From the NCBI RefSeq assembly GCF_014196845.1, contig NZ_JACIEM010000002.1, forward strand, positions 682,001-746,000: a DNA stretch of 64,000 nt. Direction: 5' to 3'. Made by a program: the position numbers and the translations under genes. The DNA is from Aurantimonas endophytica (lineage in GTDB: Bacteria; Pseudomonadota; Alphaproteobacteria; Rhizobiales; Rhizobiaceae). Each line of letters begins with the position of its first letter. Within the stretch, counting starts at the first letter, position 1. The notes under the pieces were generated by a model that was given only the letters and a program-made list of their open reading frames with translations, ran no database searches and had not been told where the DNA came from. Shown piece after piece: positions 45,355 through 56,735 of this stretch.

Positions 45355-46224
45355 ATGGTCAGGCCATACCTGCCGCTCAATGCCCTGCGGGCATTCGAGG
45401 CCTCGGCCCGGCATCTGAGCTTCACTCGCGCGGCGATCGAACTGCACGTCACCCAGGCGGCGGTTAGCCACCAGGTGAAGGTGCTGGAAACCCGGCTCAA
45501 CGTCGTCCTGTTCAAGCGCCTGCCGCGCGGCCTGATGATCACCGCCGAGGGCGAGGCGCTGCTGCCGGTGCTGCGCGATTCCTTCGATCGCATGGCGGAC
45601 ATGCTGGAGCGTTTCGAGAACGGCCATGTGCGCGAGGTGGTGATGGTCGGCGCGGTCGGGACGTTTGCGGTCGGCTGGCTGCTGCCGCGCCTGCCGGCCT
45701 TCCGCGAGAAATACCCGCATGTCGATCTGCGCCTGTCGACCAACAACAACCGGGTCGATCTCGCCGCCGAGGGCCTCGACTATGCGATCCGCTTCGGCCG
45801 CGGCGCCTGGCAGGGGATCGATGCCGTGCCGCTGTTCGAGGCGCCGCTGTCGGTGCTGTGCGTGCCAGCCATCGCCGACGAGTTGCACCGGCCCGCGGAC
45901 CTCACCAACCAGACGCTGCTGCGCTCCTATCGCAGCGACGAGTGGACCAGCTGGTTCGCCGCGGCCGGCATCGCCGAGCCGTCCTCGCTGCTGCGCGGGA
46001 TCGTCTTCGATTCCTCGCTGGCGATGATGGAGGCGGCGCTGCAGGGCGCCGGCGTCGCGCTGGCGCCGCCGATGATGTTCGCCCGGCATCTGGCGATGGG
46101 CGCGGTCAGGCAGCCCTTCGAGATCTATACCTCGATGGGCAGCTACTGGCTGACGCGGGTGCAGTCGCGCACGCCGACGCCGGCCATGGAGGCCTTTGCC
46201 GACTGGATCGCCACCGCCACCTGA
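45355..46224 (+). CDS. ampR: LysR-type regulator AmpR
   Basis: 289 residues. The N-terminus MVRPYLPLNALRAFEASARH and the helix-turn-helix (SFTRAAIELHVTQAAVSHQVK) are close to Pseudomonas AmpR, as are VGAVGTFAVGWLLPRLPAF and LRSYRSDEWTSWF in the effector domain. AmpR senses muropeptides from cell-wall recycling and activates the divergent beta-lactamase gene while repressing itself. ampG and ampD are not in the window. It converges with pobA. Confidence 0.93.
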   Translation: MVRPYLPLNALRAFEASARHLSFTRAAIELHVTQAAVSHQVKVLETRLNVVLFKRLPRGLMITAEGEALLPVLRDSFDRMADMLERFENGHVREVVMVGAVGTFAVGWLLPRLPAFREKYPHVDLRLSTNNNRVDLAAEGLDYAIRFGRGAWQGIDAVPLFEAPLSVLCVPAIADELHRPADLTNQTLLRSYRSDEWTSWFAAAGIAEPSSLLRGIVFDSSLAMMEAALQGAGVALAPPMMFARHLAMGAVRQPFEIYTSMGSYWLTRVQSRTPTPAMEAFADWIATAT

Positions 46225-46243
46225 TCGATCCTGCTCTCGGACA

Positions 46244-48263
<2,020 letters not shown>

Positions 48264-48264
<1 letters not shown>

Positions 48265-49121
48265 CACGTCGCTCCCTTGAGGCCCGCGACGCGCTCGGCG
48301 AACACGTCCGGGCCGCATGCCATGACATGCGTGTCGATCCAGGCGCGGAACCGGTCGATGTCGGCGGCGATCTCGTCCCAGTCGAGATAGGCGGCGTTGT
48401 CGCGGCCGTAATAGCCGCGGGTGTAGGACGGATGCGCGCCGCCCGGCACGGCGACGACGGAGGTCACGGTCCAGTGCGGCAGGATCGTCAGGTTGGGATG
48501 CAGCCCACCAAAATCCTCGACGATCTCCTCCACGGTCACCACTGACCGCTTCGCCGCCAGCACCGCCTCCTTCTGGACGCCGAGAATCCCTTCGATCAGC
48601 ACGTTGCCCTTCCGGTCGGCCTTCTGGGCATGGATGAAGGCGACGTCCGGCCTGATCGCCGGCACGGCGGCGAGTTCCTCGCCGGTGAATGGGCAGGTGA
48701 CCGAGCGAATGTTGGGATTGACCGCCTTGAGCCCGGCACCCTTGTAGCCGCGGAAGATCGCCACCGGCAGGCCGGCCGCGCCCGCCTCGTAGGCGTTCGC
48801 CATCGCCGCATGCGAATGCTCATCGATCGCCAGCGGCTGCGGCACGCCGTTCTCCACCGCGTCGCGCAGCCGACGCAGCAGGCCGACGCCCGGGTTCCCG
48901 GCATAGGAGAACACCAGCTTACGGGCGAGGCCGCAGCCGATCAGCTGGTCGTAGATGATGTCCGGCGTCATGCGGATCAGCGTCAGGTCGCCGATCCCCT
49001 GCCTTATCACCTCGTGGGCGGCGGCATGCGGGATGAGATGGGTGAAGCCCTCGAAGGCGGCGCTGTCGCCCGGCGACAGATTGTCGGCGACGGCGGCTTC
49101 GAGGGACTGGAACTGGGCCAT
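48264..49121 (-). CDS. pcaI: 3-oxoadipate CoA-transferase subunit A
   Basis: 285 residues from ATG 49121; a longer frame upstream reads as the antisense of pcaG and is rejected. It is the alpha subunit of a family I CoA-transferase, with GFTHLIPHAAAHEVIR near the start and the CoA-loop SYAGNPGVG in the middle. It pairs with PcaJ. It lies 19 bases after pcaG, the only non-overlapping junction inside the operon. Confidence 0.88.
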
Positions 49122-49140
49122 GGGTCTCGCTGATTGGTGG

Positions 49141-49767
49141 TCAGATGTCGAAGAAGATCGTCTCGTTTTCGCCCTGCAGGACGATGTCGAACCGGTAGGT
49201 CGGGACGCCGTCCTCGTCGCTGCGTGGCGCGACCAGCGTTGCCACGCGCGAGCGGTGCTCGATCCGCGACAGCACCGGATCGGCCTCGTTCGCCGCTGCC
49301 TCATCGCCGAAATACATCCGCGTGTGCAGGCCGAGATTGATGCCGCGCGCGACGATCCAGACGCTCACGTGCGGCGCCTGGGGTCGGCCGTCCTTGAACG
49401 GCACGCTGCCGGGCTTGATCGTGTCGAACACGAACTCGCCCGTCGTCATGTCGCCCGGCAAGCGGCCAAAGCCGGTGAAATGCGGATCGGCCGTGCCGCG
49501 CTTTTCCTGCGGCGAGGGGTAGAGCCCCGCCGCGTCGGCCTGCCAGATCTCGACCATCGCGTCCTTCAACGCCGTGCCGACGCCGTCGAACACCCGCCCG
49601 ACGATGCGGATCCGCTCGCCCCTGGTCTCGGCATCGACCATGCTTGCGCCGAGATCGGCCGGGAACACGCCCTCGATGCCGCAGTAATTCGGCGTGCAGC
49701 CGATATGGACGTAAGGCCCGGCGGTCTGCGAGGCGGTCTCCTTCAGGCGGTCCAGCGACTGCACCAT
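49141..49767 (-). CDS. pcaG: Protocatechuate 3,4-dioxygenase alpha subunit
   Basis: 208 residues from ATG 49767, overlapping the pcaH stop (TGATG). The intradiol dioxygenase fold is recognisable from ETASQTAGPYVHIG and APHVSVWIVARGINLGLHTRMYF. The alpha subunit lacks the iron ligands but completes the active site. With PcaH it opens the protocatechuate ring between the hydroxyls to 3-carboxymuconate. Confidence 0.95.
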   Translation of the reverse strand: MVQSLDRLKETASQTAGPYVHIGCTPNYCGIEGVFPADLGASMVDAETRGERIRIVGRVFDGVGTALKDAMVEIWQADAAGLYPSPQEKRGTADPHFTGFGRLPGDMTTGEFVFDTIKPGSVPFKDGRPQAPHVSVWIVARGINLGLHTRMYFGDEAAANEADPVLSRIEHRSRVATLVAPRSDEDGVPTYRFDIVLQGENETIFFDI

Positions 49768-50489
49768 CAATTGCCCTCCAGCCGGTTCTCGAAGAGGGTC
49801 GAGCGGCGGCCGCGCAGGATGATGTCGAATTTGTAGGCCCTCGCGTCCATAGGCACGCTGCTCGCCATGTCTAGCGGCGCGATCAGCTGCTCGATCGCCG
49901 CCCGGTCGGGGATCGTCCGCACGATCGGGCACCGCCAGATCAGAGGATCGCCTTCGAAATACATCTGGGTGATCAGCCGCTGCGCGAAGCCGAGGCCGAA
50001 GACCGAGAAATGGATATGCGCCGGCCGCCAGTCGTTCGGCCCGTTCGGCCAGGGATAGGCGCCGGGCTTGACGGTCCGGAACCGGTAGCTGCCGTCGGGA
50101 CCGGTGAGCGTGCGCCCGCAGCCGCCGAAGTTCGGATCGAGCGGGGCGAGATAAGTTTCCTTGCGGTGGCGGTAGCGCCCGCCGGCATTGGCCTGCCAGA
50201 ACTCCAGCAGCACGTCCGGCACCGCGCGGCCATCCTCGTCCAGCACTCTGCCATGGACGATAATCCGCTGGCCGATCGGATCGCCGCCATGGGCGTAATT
50301 GCGGGTCAGGTCGTTGTCGAGCGCGCCGATCGGCACGTGCCCGAACACCGGCCCGGTCATCTCGGAGATCGTGTTGTCCAGCGAGATCGGCGCCTTCTGC
50401 GGCGAGCGCGTCACCGAGGTCTTGTAGCCCGGCGAAAAGGCCGGCGGATGCCGGCTCCGGTCGCGCTGGTAGAACGACCCGTCGCTCAA
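49767..50489 (-). CDS. pcaH: Protocatechuate 3,4-dioxygenase beta subunit
   Basis: 240 residues from TTG 50489, which overlaps the pcaC stop (TTGA). It holds the Fe(III) site: Tyr in GGRYRHRKE, Tyr in GAYPWPNG, and the two His in [12 protein letters not shown]. The N-terminal [11 protein letters not shown] and [15 protein letters not shown] segments are typical. It is the catalytic subunit of the ring-cleaving enzyme. Confidence 0.95.
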   Translation of the reverse strand: MSDGSFYQRDRSRHPPAFSPGYKTSVTRSPQKAPISLDNTISEMTGPVFGHVPIGALDNDLTRNYAHGGDPIGQRIIVHGRVLDEDGRAVPDVLLEFWQANAGGRYRHRKETYLAPLDPNFGGCGRTLTGPDGSYRFRTVKPGAYPWPNGPNDWRPAHIHFSVFGLGFAQRLITQMYFEGDPLIWRCPIVRTIPDRAAIEQLIAPLDMASSVPMDARAYKFDIILRGRRSTLFENRLEGN

Positions 50490-50890
50490 GCCGCGTCTCC
50501 CGCATCCATCTCGGCATAGACCGCCTTGGCGATCTTGATGGCGTGGTTGGCGGCCGGCACCCCGGCATAGACGGCGACATGCAGCAACGCCTCGAGCACG
50601 TCCTCGCGGCTCGCGCCGGTATTCGCCGTCGCCCGCACGTGCATCGCCACCTCGTCATCATGCCCGAGCGCGGCGAGCAGCGCGATCGTCACGATGGAGC
50701 GCTCGCGCCTGGTGAAATGCGGCCGTGACCACACCGCGCCCCAGGCATTCTCGGTGATGTAGGCCTGGAAATCGGCGTCGAATGCCGTCGCCTGCGCCGT
50801 GGCGCGATCGACATGTGAATCGCCGAGCACCGCGCGGCGCGTCGCCGTGCCGAGCGCCAGCCGGTCCCGGTCTCCGCCCTCGACGCCCAT
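50486..50890 (-). CDS. pcaC: 4-carboxymuconolactone decarboxylase
   Basis: 134 residues from ATG 50890, which has GGGAGG four bases upstream; starts further up would remove that site. The AhpD-like helical fold is recognisable, with [17 protein letters not shown] and [22 protein letters not shown]. It decarboxylates 4-carboxymuconolactone to the 3-oxoadipate enol-lactone. It is the first gene of the operon. The gene for the preceding enzyme (pcaB) and the hydrolase (pcaD) are not in the window. Confidence 0.95.
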   Translation of the reverse strand: MGVEGGDRDRLALGTATRRAVLGDSHVDRATAQATAFDADFQAYITENAWGAVWSRPHFTRRERSIVTIALLAALGHDDEVAMHVRATANTGASREDVLEALLHVAVYAGVPAANHAIKIAKAVYAEMDAGDAA

Positions 50891-50953
50891 GTCACCTCCC
50901 ATGCCGACTCTACCCGGCACTGAGGCTCGCAAATGTCACGGCCAATGGAAAGA

Positions 50954-50978
50954 CAGGCAGACGGAATATCCCTGCCTG
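50954..50978. promoter_or_regulatory. Inverted repeat upstream of the pca-pob operon
   Basis: CAGGCAG and CTGCCTG, a perfect seven-base inverted repeat with 11 bases between, 64-88 bases before the pcaC start. It is a candidate operator for an unlinked pca regulator. It could also be part of a ribB terminator, though no T-run follows. Confidence 0.45.
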
Positions 50979-51053
50979 GGGTTGCCGGTCGGCCGGCCGG
51001 TACAGCGCGGTCCGTCTCGCTAGGCGAGGGGCCCGTGCCGTGGGGCGTTCTGA

Positions 51054-52178
51054 TCAGTCCTCGACGAGGATGGTGCCGGCGACCTCGATCCCGAAACCGG
51101 TCAGGCCGACATAGGCGCGCTCGTGCGTCGCCAGCACCGAAATCGAGCGGACGTCGAGGTCCCGCAGGATCTGCGCGCCGATGCCGATCTCGCGCCAGCG
51201 CTGCTGGCGCTTCAGCGCGCTGCCGTGCAATTCGCCATCGACCGGCTCGGGTGCCGCCAGCGGGCTCACCTGGTCGACATTCGGCGTGCGCAGCAGCATC
51301 AGGACGCCATGGCCGTGCTGCTTCAGCTTCTCGACCGCGATCTCCACCCAGGTCCGCGTGCCGCTGGTGCGACCGAACAGGTCGAGCACCGGTTGTTCGC
51401 GGTGGATGCGGGTCGGCACCTTCTCCCGGGCCCGGACGTCGCCGAACACGGCGACCACATGCTGCATGTCGTCGAAGGGCGTCTCGTAGATGCGCAGCAC
51501 GCCGCTGAGCCCGTCGATCGTCAGTCTCTCTTCCTTGACGCAGGTGACGAAGGATTCGCGCCGCACGCGATACGAGATCAGGTCCTCGATGGAGATGATC
51601 TTCAGCCCGTGCTCCCGGGCGAAGGGGATGAGTTCCGGCAGCCGCTTCACCGTACCGTCGTCGTTGACGACCTCCGCAAGCACCCCGGCCGGCGCGAGCC
51701 CGGCGAGCTTGGCGAGATCGGTGCCGGCCTCGGTATGGCCGGAACGGGTCAGCACGCCGCCGTCCCGCGCGATCAGCGGAAAGATATGGCCGGGCCGCAG
51801 GAAATCGTTGCCGGTGCAGTTGTCATTGGTCAGCGCCCGCGCGGTGTTGGCGCGCTCCTCCGCCGAAATACCCGTGGTCATCCCTTCCTTGTAGTCGACG
51901 GACACGGTGAAGGCGGTGCGCATCGGGTCGAGATTGTTCGCGACCATCGGCGGCAGGTTGAGGCGGTCGGCGCGGTCGGCGGTCATCGGCACGCAGATGA
52001 TGCCGCTGGTGTGGCGGATCATGAACGCCATCTTCTCCGGCGTCGCCTTGGACGCCGCCATGATCAGGTCGCCCTCGTTCTCCCGATCGGTGTCGTCCAC
52101 GACGACGACGAGCTCGCCATTGGCGATCGCTTCGATCGCATCCTCGATCCGATCGAGCGGTGTATCCTGGTCCGTCAT
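51054..52178 (-). CDS. ribB: 3,4-dihydroxy-2-butanone-4-phosphate synthase with degenerate RibA half
   Basis: 374 residues. The N-terminal 200 are RibB, with the active-site motif [11 protein letters not shown] and [13 protein letters not shown]; it makes the four-carbon unit of riboflavin from ribulose 5-phosphate. The C-terminal half aligns with GTP cyclohydrolase II but has lost the three zinc cysteines: where SECLTGD...CDC should be, the sequence reads [17 protein letters not shown]. That half is therefore probably not catalytic, as in other alphaproteobacterial RibB fusions. A separate ribA must exist elsewhere. No FMN riboswitch is visible upstream. Confidence 0.92.
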   Translation of the reverse strand: MTDQDTPLDRIEDAIEAIANGELVVVVDDTDRENEGDLIMAASKATPEKMAFMIRHTSGIICVPMTADRADRLNLPPMVANNLDPMRTAFTVSVDYKEGMTTGISAEERANTARALTNDNCTGNDFLRPGHIFPLIARDGGVLTRSGHTEAGTDLAKLAGLAPAGVLAEVVNDDGTVKRLPELIPFAREHGLKIISIEDLISYRVRRESFVTCVKEERLTIDGLSGVLRIYETPFDDMQHVVAVFGDVRAREKVPTRIHREQPVLDLFGRTSGTRTWVEIAVEKLKQHGHGVLMLLRTPNVDQVSPLAAPEPVDGELHGSALKRQQRWREIGIGAQILRDLDVRSISVLATHERAYVGLTGFGIEVAGTILVED

Positions 52179-52328
52179 GCTTCCCGTCCATCTTCGCGGC
52201 GTCGCCGGTGAGCGCTATCTACGGGCCCGCGCCAGCTTCGGCAACGCCCGGCGGGCGAACGGGGCGTTCGCCGTTTCGGCCGACCTTCGCGGGTAGGAGC
52301 GAGAGGGGTCGCTTGCTAAGGTGCGCCG

Positions 52329-52409
52329 ATGAGCGACAGGCCCGAACTTCTCACCATCCGTATCGCCATCGGGCTCGCCGGACTGACCGGTACCGGAGCG
52401 ATCGCTTGA
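52329..52409 (+). CDS. Possible 26-residue leader ORF coupled to fdhD
   Basis: ATG 52329 opens a 27-codon frame ending exactly at the fdhD start, where its TGA overlaps the TTG (TTGA). It begins MSDRPELLTIRIAIGLAGLT. It could be a translational-coupling leader or the remains of a longer gene. There is no clear Shine-Dalgarno site upstream. Confidence 0.3.
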   Translation: MSDRPELLTIRIAIGLAGLTGTGAIA

Positions 52410-53230
52410 CGCATTCCGTATCCCGGAGCGTCGGGACGCTCGCCTTCAATGGCGGCACGTTCCGCTTGGACGCGCGCGCGGTGCCGGAGGAGACGGCCGT
52501 CGCCATCTCGGTCGGCGGCTCGACCCACGCCGTGATGATGGCGACCCCGTCCCACCTTCGGGAACTGGCGGTCGGCCTGGCGCTGAACGAGCGGATCGTC
52601 GAAACCGCCGCCGAGATCGAGCGGGTCGAGATCGCATCGAGCGACCTCGGCGTCGATTGCCGCTTGTGGCTGTGCGCGGCGCGTGCGGGCGAGTATACGG
52701 TGCGCCGCCGCCAGATGACCGGCCCGGTCGGTTGTGGCCTTTGCGGGGTGGAATCGCTGGAACTCGCGCAGCGCGTCTTGCCAACGGTTGCCATCCGGGC
52801 ACCGCAGCTGGCGCCGGCCGACATCGAAGCGGCCATCGCCGCCATGTCGAACGCTCAGGGCCTGAGCCGCCTGACCCGCGCCGTCCACGCCGCCGCGTTC
52901 CATGTGACGGGGCAGGGGCTGGTCGTCGCCCGCGAGGATGTCGGCCGGCACAACGCCCTCGACAAGGTCGCCGGCCATCTCGCCGAAGCCGGTATCGATC
53001 CGGCAACGGGGTTCCTCACCATCACCAGCCGGGTCTCTGTCGAGCTGATCCAGAAGGCGGCGGTGATGGGCTGCGGCTTCATCGCGGCGGTCTCGGCCCC
53101 GACGGCGCTGGCGATACGCGAGGCCGAGGCTGCCGGGATCACGCTGGTCGCCGTGGTGCGTGAAGCGGATTTCGAGGTGTTCACCCATCCGGCGCGTATC
53201 GCCGGCGCGCCGCCGCTCCCAGACCCCTAG
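52406..53230 (+). CDS. fdhD: Formate dehydrogenase accessory sulfurtransferase FdhD
   Basis: 274 residues from TTG 52406, the only reasonable start; upstream in-frame sequence reads as non-coding. The sulfur-carrying cysteines are in GPVGCGLCGVESL, and VVAREDVGRHNALDKVAG is the other conserved block. FdhD passes sulfur from IscS to the molybdenum cofactor of formate dehydrogenase. No formate dehydrogenase structural gene is in the window. Its 3' end overlaps the convergent gene by four bases. Confidence 0.92.
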   Translation: MTHSVSRSVGTLAFNGGTFRLDARAVPEETAVAISVGGSTHAVMMATPSHLRELAVGLALNERIVETAAEIERVEIASSDLGVDCRLWLCAARAGEYTVRRRQMTGPVGCGLCGVESLELAQRVLPTVAIRAPQLAPADIEAAIAAMSNAQGLSRLTRAVHAAAFHVTGQGLVVAREDVGRHNALDKVAGHLAEAGIDPATGFLTITSRVSVELIQKAAVMGCGFIAAVSAPTALAIREAEAAGITLVAVVREADFEVFTHPARIAGAPPLPDP

Positions 53231-53652
53231 GCGTCTGGCACCGCGGTCCTTGCAGATGCGGGCGTCACTTCCCAGGCATCCTGGCTCGCCGCCTCCTCCT
53301 CGTAGAGGCGGCGCCATTCGGCGGCCTCGGCGCTCGCCCGCCTTGCCGTGGCGCGCGCGTCGCGCAGTCTGAGCCGGAGCGTCATCGCCGCCAGCGAGAC
53401 GACGAGGATCACGGCGAAGCAGCCGGCGGCGAAGACGGCCCGCTTCAGCGGATCGGCAACCGGTTCGCTGCCGAAGACCGCCGCCACGGCAAGAAACGCC
53501 GAGGCGATGAAGATCGTCAGGCTGCGTGAGAGGAGCAGCGACAGAAGCGCCAGCGTCAGTCCGGTCGTCGCCAGCACGGGATGGGCGAAGGCTGCGGCCA
53601 GCAACTCGCCCCACCACACCGTCGCGGTGGTCAGTAGAGTGTCCGAGGTCAT
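53227..53652 (-). CDS. Hypothetical small membrane protein
   Basis: 141 residues from ATG 53652. The N-terminal half has three hydrophobic segments (for example VLATTGLTLALLSLLLSRSL and AVFAAGCFAVILVVSLAAM). After them comes a basic, Ala/Arg-rich helix that could be a coiled coil (RDARATARRASAEAAEWRRLY) and a short acidic tail. I do not recognise a family. It converges with fdhD and is followed by the peptidase gene on the same strand only after a large gap upstream. Confidence 0.55.
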   Translation of the reverse strand: MTSDTLLTTATVWWGELLAAAFAHPVLATTGLTLALLSLLLSRSLTIFIASAFLAVAAVFGSEPVADPLKRAVFAAGCFAVILVVSLAAMTLRLRLRDARATARRASAEAAEWRRLYEEEAASQDAWEVTPASARTAVPDA

Positions 53653-53772
53653 GATGGGGCTCCGGCGGGCCCCGGTCGCGTCGGCGCCGATGTCTCCCGG
53701 GCAGGAGATTAGCGCGGTCTCCCGCAAGCGCCACTATCCACGTTCATCCGGCGGCCGCCGGGCTGTCGAGGC

Positions 53773-54927
53773 CTACTCCGCCGGGTCCAGATCCTCGGCG
53801 CGCGCCTGCGCCGCCTCCACCGCCGGCTGCCGCGTGAAGCCCTTGATGCCGGCATGGATGTTGCGGTCGCGCTCGATCTCGACGGGGGAGGTGGCGTAGG
53901 CGGTGATCAGCTCCGCCAGCGAGCGCAGCGCATGGGTATGGATGCGCTCGTAGCCGTGCGAGGCGTCCACGCCGAAGGTGATCAGCGCGGTGCGCACGTC
54001 GTGGCCGGCCTCGATCGCCGAGGCGGAATCGGAGCGGTAGTAGCGGAAGATGTCCTTCTGGTAGCGGATGTCCTCGTCCTGGCAGAGCCGCACCAGCTTC
54101 TTGGTCAAATGGTAGTCGAACGGCCCGGACTGATCCGCCATGGCGATGGTGACGCCGAACTCCGACGAGTTCTGCCCCGGGGCCGAGGTGCCGTTGTCGA
54201 CGGCGATCATCGAGGCGACGTCGGGCGTCAGGATCGAGGCGGCACCGACGCCGACCTCCTCGGCGATGGTGAACAGCCAGTGGATGTCGACGGGCGTGGC
54301 CGCCGCCGTCCGCTCCATCGACTCGATCGCCGCCAGCATGACGGCGACGCCGGCCTTGTTGTCGAGATGGCGCGAGACGATGAAGCCGTTGTCCATGAAT
54401 TCCGGCTGCGGATCGACCGCCACCGTGTCGCCGATCTCGATGCCGAGCCGGTCGAGCTCGGTGCGGTCGCGCGCCAGCGCGTCGACCCGAAGCTCGATGT
54501 AGTCCCAGCCCACCGGCAGGCTGTCGATCTCGTCGTTGTAGGTGTGGCCGGAGGCCTTGAGCGGCAGGATCGTGCCGCGATAGGTGCCGGCCTCCGAAAA
54601 CACGGTGACCCGCGCGCCCTCGGCGAAGCGTGCCGACCAGTGGCCGATCGGCACGAGTTCCAGCCGGCCGTTCTCCTTCAGCCGCTTCACCTGCGCGCCG
54701 AGCGTGTCGAGATGGCTGACGATGGCACGCGCCGAGGCGCGCCGCGAGCCCTGGCGAAGCGCCGAAATCGCACCGCGGCGGGTCAGCTCGACGGTCAGGC
54801 CGAGCCGTTCGAGCTCCTTGGCGACATGGCGGACGACCGTATCGGTATAGCCCGTCGGGCTGGGTATGTTCAGGAGCGCCTTGAGCTGGTCCGTCAGGTA
54901 CTGGGCATCGATGGCGAGCCTTGGCAC
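53773..54927 (-). CDS. M42-like peptidase of the NAGGN osmoprotectant system
   Basis: 384 residues from GTG 54927, whose G overlaps the TAG stop of the synthetase gene (TAGTG). The M42/M20-type metal sites can be followed: a His in IVSHLDTLGAQ, Asp in RHLDNKAGVAV, Glu pair in FTIAEEVGVG, Asp in MIAVDNGT, and a His in GVDASHGYERIHTH. The family always travels with N-acetylglutaminylglutamine amide genes and is thought to degrade or trim the dipeptide. It is the third gene of the operon. Confidence 0.9.
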   Translation of the reverse strand: MPRLAIDAQYLTDQLKALLNIPSPTGYTDTVVRHVAKELERLGLTVELTRRGAISALRQGSRRASARAIVSHLDTLGAQVKRLKENGRLELVPIGHWSARFAEGARVTVFSEAGTYRGTILPLKASGHTYNDEIDSLPVGWDYIELRVDALARDRTELDRLGIEIGDTVAVDPQPEFMDNGFIVSRHLDNKAGVAVMLAAIESMERTAAATPVDIHWLFTIAEEVGVGAASILTPDVASMIAVDNGTSAPGQNSSEFGVTIAMADQSGPFDYHLTKKLVRLCQDEDIRYQKDIFRYYRSDSASAIEAGHDVRTALITFGVDASHGYERIHTHALRSLAELITAYATSPVEIERDRNIHAGIKGFTRQPAVEAAQARAEDLDPAE

Positions 54928-56729
54928 TACTCGTCCTTCCTCGGCTTCCGCCGTTGATTCCTGGCGGCGCGCACTGAAAACGGAATCGACAGGGGAAACA
55001 AGAGGTCGATGAAGCGCTCGGCGGTTGGTTGCGGCTCGTGATTGGCGAGGCCCGGCCGTTCGTTGGCTTCGATGAAGACGTATTCCGGCCGGGTCGGCGC
55101 CTTCACCATGAAGTCGATGCCGGTGACGGGGATCTCGATCGCCCGCGCGGCGGCCACTGCTGCCTCCACCAGCGTCGGGTGCACATCGCCGGTTACGTCG
55201 TGGATCGTCCCGCCGGTATGAAGATTGGCGGTCTTGCGCACGGTGATGCGCTCGCCTTCCGGGGGGATGTCGTCGAGGCCGAACCCTGCGTTCTTCACGC
55301 AGCGCTCGGTCTCGGCGTCCAGCGGCACCCGGCTCTCGCCGCCCGTCGCCGCGGCGCGCCGGCGCGACAGCCGCTCGATCAGTTCGCGCAGGCTGGTCCG
55401 GCCGTCGCCGGTGACCGCCGGCGGCTGCCGCAGGGCGGCGGCGACCAGGCGATAGTCGATGACGATCAGGCGCAGGTCGCTGCCCTCGAAGCAGGCTTCG
55501 AGCAGCACCCGGTCCGACTGCTGCCGGGCCGCCGCGATCGCCACCTTCGCATCGGCCAGGTTGTCGATGCCGACCGCGATTCCGCGGCCCTGCTCGCCGC
55601 GTGCCGGCTTCACCACGATCTGCCCGTGCTTCTCGATGAACGCCTCGATCGCCGCGTCGTCGACGTCGGCGTCGATCTGCTCGGGTACGGCGACGCCGGC
55701 CGCCTCGACCACCCGCCGCGTCACCGCCTTGTCGTCGCAGATCGACATGGCGACGCCCGAGGTGAGGTCGGTGAGGCTCTCGCGGCAATGGATCGACCGG
55801 CCGCCCTGGGTCAGGCGGAAGAAGCCGCCTGCTGCGTCCGTGACCTCGGCGTGGATGCCGCGGCGCCGCGCTTCGTCGACGATGATCCGGGCGTAGGGGT
55901 TGAGCCCGTCATAGTCGGCGCCGGAGCCGGTGAAGAGCTTCTCGTTGATCTCGTTCTTCCGCTTCACCGCGAAATAGGGGACGCGGTAGAAGCCGAGCTT
56001 TTCGTAGAGGGCGATCGCCATCTCGTTGTCGTGCATGACCGAGAGGTCCATGAACGCGCAGCTGCGCGCCTGGAAATGCTCGGCGAGACGCCGCACCAGG
56101 CTCTCGCCGATGCCGGGATGCGTCGCCTGCGGGTCGACGGCGAGGCACCAGAGCGACGAGCCGTTCTCGGGATCGGAAAAGGCGCGGCGGCTGTGGACGC
56201 CGGTCACCGTCCCGATGATCGCGCCGGTGGTCTCGTCCTCGGCGACGAAATAGGTGAGGGCCCGGTTGTCGCGGTTCGTCCAGAAGAAGGCGGGGTGCAC
56301 CTGCACCATGTGACGGCTCTGGTAGATGCGGTTGACCTCGGTCGCGTCGAGTTCGGAGGACAGGCGGCGGATGAAATAGCCCCGCGGCCGGCGCGAACTG
56401 GCGCGGTAGGTCGACAGGTCGAGCCGGTAGGTGTGCGACGGGTCGAGAAACAGCTCCTGCGGCGCATGGCTCAGCAATACGTGCGGATCGCGGACGTAGA
56501 AAGCGATGTCGCGTCGGTCGTTGCCTTCCTCGCGCAGGCTGCTGACGAGTTCCTTCGGGTCGTCGAAGGTCTGGGCGAAGACTAGCCGGCCCCAGCCGCA
56601 GTCGAGATAGGCATTCTGCTCCGGCCTTCCGGCGTCGGCATGCTGCTGGTTGATCGGCGCCTTCAGCGCCTGCGTCCGCATGCGCACGAGGCGGTGCTGG
56701 GAGGGATTCTTCGGCCGGTTGTCCGCCAT
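54927..56729 (-). CDS. ngg: N-acetylglutaminylglutamine synthetase
   Basis: 600 residues. The first half is a GNAT acetyltransferase (SSLWCLAVDPQATHPGIGESLVRRL is the acetyl-CoA loop, and NEMAIALYEKLGFYRV the end). The second half is an ATP-grasp ligase (VVKPARGEQGRGIAVG, FMVKAPTRPEYVFIEANERPG). It makes N-acetylglutaminylglutamine, the precursor of the osmoprotectant amide NAGGN. It lies six bases after asnO and overlaps the peptidase gene by one base. Confidence 0.95.
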   Translation of the reverse strand: MADNRPKNPSQHRLVRMRTQALKAPINQQHADAGRPEQNAYLDCGWGRLVFAQTFDDPKELVSSLREEGNDRRDIAFYVRDPHVLLSHAPQELFLDPSHTYRLDLSTYRASSRRPRGYFIRRLSSELDATEVNRIYQSRHMVQVHPAFFWTNRDNRALTYFVAEDETTGAIIGTVTGVHSRRAFSDPENGSSLWCLAVDPQATHPGIGESLVRRLAEHFQARSCAFMDLSVMHDNEMAIALYEKLGFYRVPYFAVKRKNEINEKLFTGSGADYDGLNPYARIIVDEARRRGIHAEVTDAAGGFFRLTQGGRSIHCRESLTDLTSGVAMSICDDKAVTRRVVEAAGVAVPEQIDADVDDAAIEAFIEKHGQIVVKPARGEQGRGIAVGIDNLADAKVAIAAARQQSDRVLLEACFEGSDLRLIVIDYRLVAAALRQPPAVTGDGRTSLRELIERLSRRRAAATGGESRVPLDAETERCVKNAGFGLDDIPPEGERITVRKTANLHTGGTIHDVTGDVHPTLVEAAVAAARAIEIPVTGIDFMVKAPTRPEYVFIEANERPGLANHEPQPTAERFIDLLFPLSIPFSVRAARNQRRKPRKDE

Positions 56730-56735
56730 CGGGCG

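Noticed and set aside
52179-52328. FMN riboswitch upstream of ribB
   Set aside because: The conserved blocks of the FMN aptamer are not present in either orientation.
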